Positions 58,027 to 64,000 of a stretch of 64,000 nt of DNA are shown here, piece by piece (the stretch's first letter is position 1; every line of letters begins with the position of its first letter). The translations under genes and the position numbers were made by a program. Origin of the DNA: Rhododendron vialii (taxonomy: Eukaryota; Streptophyta; Magnoliopsida; Ericales; Ericaceae); NCBI RefSeq assembly GCF_030253575.1, contig NC_080557.1, positions 2,289,001-2,353,000 of the forward strand. Direction: 5' to 3'. The notes beneath the pieces were generated by a model. It was not told the origin of the DNA. It searched no databases and saw only the letters and a program-made list of their open reading frames with translations.

Positions 58027-59440
58027 TCAAGCCTCATGCTTCTTGGAAAAATTAAGTATTAGAAGAAGGCACAATGGGACTACAACAAATGCTGCAAGCT
58101 TTAGCAAATCCTCAGCTTCTTTCGAAATCACTCCAATCCTTGACCAATCTCCACTGTACCTGCACATTCATTTAAAAGTCCAAACATATTAATACTCCTA
58201 CTTCTTTTCCCACACAATAGTTCTATCTTCTCTGCTTGGTTGTTAGGAAAAAAGGAAAACAAAAGAAAATATCTCAAAAATAATGGAAGTTTTTCTTTTT
58301 TAATTGCAGGGTGTCTTCGGTCGACGTGTGCCACTTTGCACTAATCCCTATAGTTCCTCCAACAGTTGTTTCACCCGTTTCACACTCTTATACGTGTGAA
58401 GGGGTGTAAACGAGCCGAGCCAAGCTTTATCGAGCTCGAGCTAGTAAACGAGCCAAAATCTCGAGCTCGAGCCTCTTTAATCGAGCCGAGCTTAGTCATT
58501 TAGTCATTTACTAAACGAGTCTCTTTAATTAAGCCGAGCCGCCTTTAACAAGCTGAGCCTTTGTCGAATGAGCCGAGCCGAGGTTAGTCATTTACTAAAC
58601 GAGCCTCCCTTAACTAGCCGAGTTTTTGTCGAACGAGCTGAGCTAGTGAGCCACTCGATTCGTTTACAGCCCTAATGGGAGGAAAATAGACCTACCCACG
58701 AGTTGCTGGTAACGGAAATCGAACCTTGAGGAGAAAGCAAACCCATTACTATTATTTTTTACATTTCCTTCCTTTTGCTTCTCTTTTTCAGGTTCTCTCT
58801 AATACATGATTTTCCTTCTCTTTTCTCTTCGAACCCATACATGAGATCGTATTTTTCCTCCCATTTTTTCTTTCATTTTCTTTTACAAAATCAAACAAAA
58901 AGAAAAGAAACTCTTTCACAGTCGCTGGTTCTTTTCCATTTTCTTTCCTCGAGTTCCAAGCTTCAGATTTCGTTGTATGTCTAAAAGAAGGAAAATGACT
59001 GAAGAAATCAGTTTCACAAATCCCTTACCTTTTTATTCCCATTTAAAATCTTCCGTGATTGAAACATTAATGAAAACAGAGTAACGAGAATTACTGTTAT
59101 GAACTTACGACAACCATAAATAAACCGACAAGCAATCAAAACAAGAACACAAAGATTTACGTAGGCAATTTCCTAACAATTAAGAAAAGAAATTAGCGGG
59201 GGAAAAACAGAGAGACTACCCGGCATCGATGAATCCCAATCCCAGCACAGCAACAGCAGATTGAGCAAGAATTGCGTTCGAAAATCTCAATGGGAAAATG
59301 GGTCCCTGTTGCTTCCTTGAATTCTCGCCCAAATCCCTCTTTTGAGCCAGTACTTCAGTGGTTCCTGATTTTCTGCCATTTTTCTTCAGAAACAGATAAG
59401 AACAGATGTTGGGGACGATGCCCCTCTCGGTGATCAGCAT
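58027..59440 (-). CDS. Small single-pass membrane protein, possibly DUF7887 family, 2 exons, 117 aa
   Basis: Exon 1 59220-59440 (ATG at 59438-59440) and exon 2 58027-58159 (stop TGA at 58027-58029) join in phase across a GT-AG intron (354 nt in all). The N-terminal half is basic and Ser/Lys-rich with little acidity, compatible with an organelle transit peptide. The conserved-looking core spans the splice junction (AVAVLGLGFIDAGYSGDWSR, IGVISKEAEDLLKLAAF) and is followed by a hydrophobic helix (AAFVVVPLCLLLILNF). I recall similar short plant proteins of unknown function annotated as DUF7887, but I am not certain of that name. Plastid membrane location is a guess from the N-terminus. Confidence 0.82.
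58401..58672. mobile_element. MITE-like cgagccgagc repeat in the small-protein gene intron
   Basis: The left end ggggtgtaaacgagccgag mirrors the reverse complement of the right end, gggctgtaaacgaatcgag. The core is saturated with cgagctcgag and gagccgagc words. Relatives lie at 36420-36560. The target duplication was not identified. Confidence 0.65.
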
Positions 59441-59720
59441 TTCCTGTTGTCCAAATCCTACCTGTGTTTCATGGGTGGCTGTGATAACACCATCAAAATT
59501 TCTGATGTGAGGTTAAAATTGTCATTTAAATAAACCATACAACCACGGTTTCCACTAAGCTAAAAAGACTTTTTGAAGATTTTGTACTTACTCAAAAAAA
59601 AAAAGAAAAAAGCGTTCGTCGGTTTTGCTCCAAAGTTTTCCGATTTCTCTAGTCAAAATGAATTAATAATCCACAAAAATATGACGCAAAACTAACGAAC
59701 GCGAATATTTTTTGAATAAT

Positions 59721-60022
59721 GACAAAACCTCTAAAACGTGCTAAAAGTTAAGCAGAACGGAACCTTATTCTTTCATGTGAAATGAAACCAAATATATCGT
59801 CTTAAATGCTAACGTTTGTACTTTGTAGGTATGTTTTTTTGGGTGTGTAAAGTTTTTGTTGGTCTGTTTTTTAATAAGGACAAAATCTCTAAAACGTGCT
59901 AAAAATTAAGCGGAATGGAGCCTTATTCTTTCATGTGAAATGAAACCAAATACATCGTCTTGAATGCTAACGTTTGTAGGTATGTTTTTTTGGGTGTTTA
60001 AAATTTTTGTTGGTCTATGTCT
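59721..60022. repeat. Direct tandem duplication, period 158 bp
   Basis: The unit beginning gacaaaacctctaaaacgtg at 59721 recurs at 59879 as gacaaaatctctaaaacgtg. The two stay collinear through ttattctttcatgtgaaatg and gtatgtttttttgggtg, with a small deletion in the second unit near 59977. Confidence 0.85.
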
Positions 60023-61656
60023 GTATGTGTGTTCTTTTTACTGTTAGAAAAATGGTTTCTTAGAAAGATTTTTTTTAGTCTTTGGGGTATAAAACCATTT
60101 TAAGATGTGAAAGAAATTGGTTCTCGAAATTAATCGTTCGATATGGAAGGAACCGCCCGTCTAGCTCGGGCTTTGATTAAAATAAATTGGGCTTGGCTTG
60201 CTTGGGCCAAAGTTATTTTACTCTAGCCCAATTTCATTTCCAACGAAAAGGTGTGGCTGTTTGGTTTAGAACCAAACCAATGCGTGACCATTCGTGTGAA
60301 CCAGTGCGTGATTCCGAACCATTGCATCAGTTCGTTTGGAACCAACACAACCCATTTCCTTTGTGACCCTTTGAACAAGTTTCGTACCCCTTGGGACAGA
60401 AAGATAGGTTCATTCCAGCCATTTCATGTATCCAAAAATCCACAGTGCACACATCCATTTCGCATATAGAGTCCGAGAGAGTTCTACATAGTTTTGTTCG
60501 CGGGGCACACATTCGAAGTGCTGCGTTCGTAAAAATCGTTGCATCCTGGGAAGCGGACGTCCAGAATCGTGAGCACCTTGGCGAGAGCGAAATCTGTTTT
60601 AAGGACACAGTGATCCATCGCTGGACTCGATCTACATTTGTTCTTCGTCGGTGTCTTCAATCTGTGAGTTGTAATTTTCCTTTTACTGTTATTGTAAGAT
60701 CTTGTTTTCCCATTGGATTAATTAATTTGTTCACACAGTTTCCATTAGCTTCTGACTTATCTCTTCCGATTACACACATGCAAGTGTATTAATGCTAGTT
60801 TCTAATCTGTTTTTTCAGTACACGAAAGTATTATCTTTCCCTTACCAAGTTTCCAACATTTACTCCTTTACTTTATTTTTAAATTTTTTTTGATGTATCT
60901 GATTCGATCAAATGCAACAAAAAGAGGTGGCCTGAATCCCGTTTTGCTAAGATTTATAGTTTATAAGTACTTATTTCTTATTTTTATTTTATAAGTATTT
61001 ATTTTAGTTAGTGAAACATATAAGAGATCAATAGCAATCTCACCCGAAATCCATGAATACCAAATTGATCCGCACCGATCAGCGTAATTTTTATGTGGTT
61101 TTGACCCCGGGTATATACCGTAACAACCAAAGTTGCAATTTGAGAGAATAACGAATGCTACATTAATATTTTTTGGTTTTTAGGAATGGTTAGAACTTCA
61201 TTCATAAAAGGAATTATAATCCACAATGTGCATCTGATTACAACTGAAAAAGGCTAATTGCACACATGAACGACAAATAACATGTCTGAATTGAGATGTT
61301 GTAAATTAGAAAATTTGAATTTCAGATTTATATTTTGCCTAAGACAAGGAAGGCCTTGGGTCGTTTCTTTCTGCCGTTCTGGCCGTGGAAAATTATTTTT
61401 CCCATGGGTGTAAAAAAAAAAAGGGAATAAAGGGAAAAAAAGAAAAGAAAAAAAGGTATGTAATGTGCACGTGTCAAATCACAAGATCGAAGTTTGGTAA
61501 AGCTGCCTTCACACGTGCCAAAATTCCTAACAACCAGCATCAACTGTCCGGGTCCCACACGTATATACAGCTGTCTGTCTCCACCGCTTACGCAGCAACC
61601 TAATGACGAAAATAACCCCAGAGGGAAAAAAATTCAAGATTATCACCCTTTATATA
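60023..61656. other. Intergenic region, no gene seen
   Basis: 60240-60660 is less AT-rich than its surroundings and holds overlapping frames on both strands (for example 60391-60792). They lack protein resemblance, so it may be a decayed repeat or LTR. The rest is AT-rich, and I found no RNA gene. Confidence 0.5.
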
Positions 61657-62061
61657 GGGCCGTATCACAACCAGTTTGGGTTGGGACTAGTTTGGACTCC
61701 TTGTGGGCTCTTTCCAAGCTCGCAATAATAATCGGAGCCATTATCTTTAGATCTCGTCGAAAACATTAATCGTACCGAAAATCACGTTGATCGGATATCG
61801 TTTGATATAATTTCAAAATGCATTAATCATCAAATAATTGTTTCATTTGGGTTGCAATTCAGTGTTACACACTTTTATTCTTACAAATTTAATGCATTTC
61901 AAAATCATATCAAACGATATCTGATCAACGTGATTATTGGCGTGGTCAATGTTTTCAACAAGCTCTAAAAGTAAGCGGTTTCGATTATTGTTGTGAGCCT
62001 GGAAAAAGTCCACAATCAATCTAAACTGGTCCCAACCTAAACTAGTTGGGATACGACCCCC
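61657..62061. mobile_element. Foldback MITE with 9-bp target duplication (Mutator-like)
   Basis: Long imperfect inverted arms. The left starts gggccgtatcacaaccagtt and continues gggttgggactagttt. The right end reverse-complements to ggtcgtatcccaactagttt and then aggttgggaccagttt. The arms extend further inward (aataataatcg versus aacaataatcg; gatatcgtttgatat near the centre). Direct repeats ctttatata lie at 61648-61656 and 62062-62070. Length is 405 bp. The frames at 61494-61769 and 61843-62091 are by-products of the arms. Confidence 0.85.
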
Positions 62062-62070
62062 CTTTATATA

Positions 62071-63523
62071 TGTCATCGAATCCACGGCCATTGTTTTACT
62101 TTTGCAATGGACCGGCTTGCTCTACGGTCTTGGTTTTGATCGTTTATTGATGGTTCAAATTTATTAAAGTGTCTATCTTGTCAATAAATACTATTGATAA
62201 GTCTGGATCATTAAAAATATTTTAGAGCAGCTGTAATCACTTGAACTGCTCACTGTAGTCCAACTGTGGATTGTAAATGAATCATATTCTTTTTGCCAAC
62301 TTTTAATTACATTATACTAAATACAGGTCACTAAATAAATTTTAGTTGAGTATTTATTCTGCTTATTTTGTATCTTTCGTACAGTATAAGTAAATAACCA
62401 AAGATCATCGAACAAACTAGTTACGTCTACCGTATATACAATGCTTTTTGAAAACTTAGAGTCAAAATCTATTGAAAATTTTTTACATTTAAAAAAGTAA
62501 CTAGGATATTAAAGTGATAATATTAATCTAGCAGCATTAATTCTTACATGGTGCTTACATAAGTCAGATGTACAATATCGACACATGATAATCCAAAATA
62601 TTTTAAGATCGAGTTATGGCAGTATATGGATCAAATCAAGATTCTTTATTTAGAAATTAATTTAAATAATGCAAAAATTATCAAAACTTGGAGATTGATG
62701 TTCTTCTCGATTTAATTTTTTAAGCTAAAATTACTTATAAAAATAAGACATGAATCAATAATCCACTGTACTCTCGATTTCATTTTTTTAGAGTCTCTGC
62801 CACTCGCAATAGTTTATATCTTTCAACACGGACTCTTAAAAATATGTCATGAAGATCTTATTTGATAGATTTCAATTAATTTTATTATTTTAAGTTTTTA
62901 AAATTATAAAATTATAAAATAATTTTAAAATGACAAGAATCTCTAAAATGAACCAACAAAGGCGGACAGATGGAGTATTAAAAAAGGAATTATTTTTCAC
63001 ACCTCCCTTTTATCCAAATGCACTATTTTTTTTTGTAGTGATGTGAAATTACGTAATTACCCTTTCCATGTATGAAGGAAAAATGTATGAAGGATAATTT
63101 TGTAATTTTATAAGAATGAAGACAAAAAAATATAGTACACTTAGACATAAAGAGAGCGTGAAAATCAATTTCCTAATCAAGGCAATTATAAATCCAACCA
63201 CCATGACTTCTAGCTGGTCCAGTAATAAAAGGGCACTATAGTCACTTGACACCCAACCAAATCTCTCACCACGTCATCCTTTGACAACTGTTAAATCCGT
63301 TAAAATACTTTCCAAGGGCTTTCAGATTCTCTGCATATCTCTCTCTCTCTCTCTTCGAAAACTCCGCAGCAAACCCCTCGCCAAGTCAAACCCTAGGCCG
63401 GATTCTAGGGTTTGCAATTCCGTTCCGATTTCCCAAGCAGAAACCAGAGAGAAAATCCTCGTCGTTTTTCGATTCTCTTTTTCGGTGGTTTGGGAATTCG
63501 AATTCCATTTTTTTCCAAACCCG
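62071..63523. other. Intergenic region and 5' flank of the gene at 63524
   Basis: AT-rich, with no gene. A Stowaway-like end (ggcggacagatggagta) occurs near 62962-62980 without a visible partner. 63330-63520 becomes pyrimidine-rich with a ctctctct run (63337-63354) and is likely the 5' UTR of the plus-strand gene. Confidence 0.5.
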
Positions 63524-63643
63524 ATGGTTCACCTTGTGGGGCCGGGTCGGGTGGACCCGGCGAAGTTGGAGGTCGAGGATCCATTGGAGGAAGAGTACGG
63601 GTCGCTCCACAAGCGATCCAAGGCGTCCACGCAATTCAATCAG
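63524..63643 (+). CDS. First coding exon of an unidentified gene (runs off window)
   Basis: The ATG at 63524-63526 opens a 40-codon frame, MVHLVGPGRVDPAKLEVEDP then LEEEYGSLHKRSKASTQFNQ, ending exactly at CAG followed by GTTTTT, a plausible donor in phase 0. GC content and codon use rise sharply relative to the flanks. The frame is also open upstream to 63281, but the upstream part is low-complexity UTR-like, so I chose this ATG. I do not recognise the family. The acidic stretch followed by a basic KRSK motif suggests a nuclear or cytosolic protein, but this is weak. No second exon is visible before the window ends at 64000. Confidence 0.65.
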
Positions 63644-63857
63644 GTTTTTTTTACTGTTCTCTTTTTGTGTAATTTGAAAATTTTTGGTTTGTGGGAATAA
63701 TGTAACAAATTGAAATGATAACGAGTTTTTTAATTTTTCATTCGGATGGGCAACGTGCTTGACTGCTTGTGACTTGTGAGTATTAGAATGGGCAATGCGG
63801 GTGGTGCGGGACCGGGACCGGGACCGTGAGCGTGAAAGCGTCTTTAAAAAAGGATTA

Positions 63858-63990
63858 GGAGCTTGTTCGTTTTGGTATTTGGATTTTGGATTTTGGGTAA
63901 TGAATGGAGAGAGATAGAGAGAGTAATGATTGAGAGAATTTATTGGGGACCGTCGCTGAGAGAGAATCCAAAATCCCAAATACCATTTTG
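63858..63990. mobile_element. Small MITE in the first intron of the right-edge gene
   Basis: ggtatttggattttggattt near the left end and aatccaaaatcccaaatacc near the right end are inverted partners. aaggatta flanks the block at 63850-63857 and 63991-63998 (8 bp, hAT-like). The extreme ends do not match perfectly, so the exact boundaries are uncertain. Confidence 0.6.
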
Positions 63991-64000
63991 AAGGATTAAG

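Noticed and set aside
60251..60792. Frames on both strands that could be a gene or an LTR of a Copia element
   Set aside because: No domain, no partner LTR and no splice model found. Reported only as unassigned intergenic DNA.
63386..63979. A 197-aa minus-strand frame at the right edge
   Set aside because: It overlaps the plus-strand first exon and a MITE, is low-complexity (SRSRSRSR from a ggaccgggaccggg run), and lacks family resemblance.

Overview
This window is nuclear DNA of a flowering plant, most likely a eudicot. It has split genes with GT-AG introns, (CT)n/(GA)n-rich 5' regions, an Athila-type LTR retrotransposon, LINE and RTE fragments and many MITEs. I cannot name the species. Every recognised protein-coding gene lies on the minus strand except the first exon of a gene that leaves the window at the right edge. 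I saw no bacterial-style system (CRISPR, toxin-antitoxin, phage or operon).

Layout. 1-1161 is the 3' end of a dead LINE. 1325-13994 was one DUF4220/DUF594 membrane-protein gene. It is now cut in two by a 10.76-kb Athila-like Ty3/Gypsy element (1595-12351) with near-identical 1.3-kb LTRs and a 5-bp target duplication. 13995-18066 is repeat-rich intergenic DNA. 18067-41130 is a complete 23-exon gene for a TSS/REC-type clustered-mitochondria (CLU) TPR protein of 1876 aa. I rebuilt it exon by exon with consistent phase throughout; its introns hold an RTE LINE, an RNase H LINE fragment, a Stowaway MITE, a Copia LTR remnant and SINE-like repeats. 51595-54566 is a complete 5-coding-exon PGAP3/Per1 gene (342 aa). 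58027-59440 is a two-exon gene for a small membrane protein (117 aa). 63524-63643 is the first coding exon of an unidentified plus-strand gene.

The most informative feature is a tandem duplication of the DNA between TSS and PGAP3. Copy A (about 39111-43704) supplies the working TSS exons 1-2 and ends in a dead PGAP3 last exon. Copy B (about 44655-51962) begins with orphan TSS exons 2 and 1 and ends in the working PGAP3 last exon. Each copy is an empty-site reference for the other, so insertions in either copy can be delimited to the base. Copy A gained a LINE and a Harbinger-like MITE. Copy B gained a Mutator-like MITE, an unclassified 1.9-kb element, a nested pair of Harbinger-like MITEs at the exon 2 donor, and a MITE with 41-bp inverted ends built of about seven tandem modules. 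Orphan exon 1B keeps its ATG, reading frame and splice donor, so it could act as a distal alternative first exon for TSS.

All exon models are read by eye from splice signals and protein resemblance recalled from known families. No database search or RNA evidence was available.
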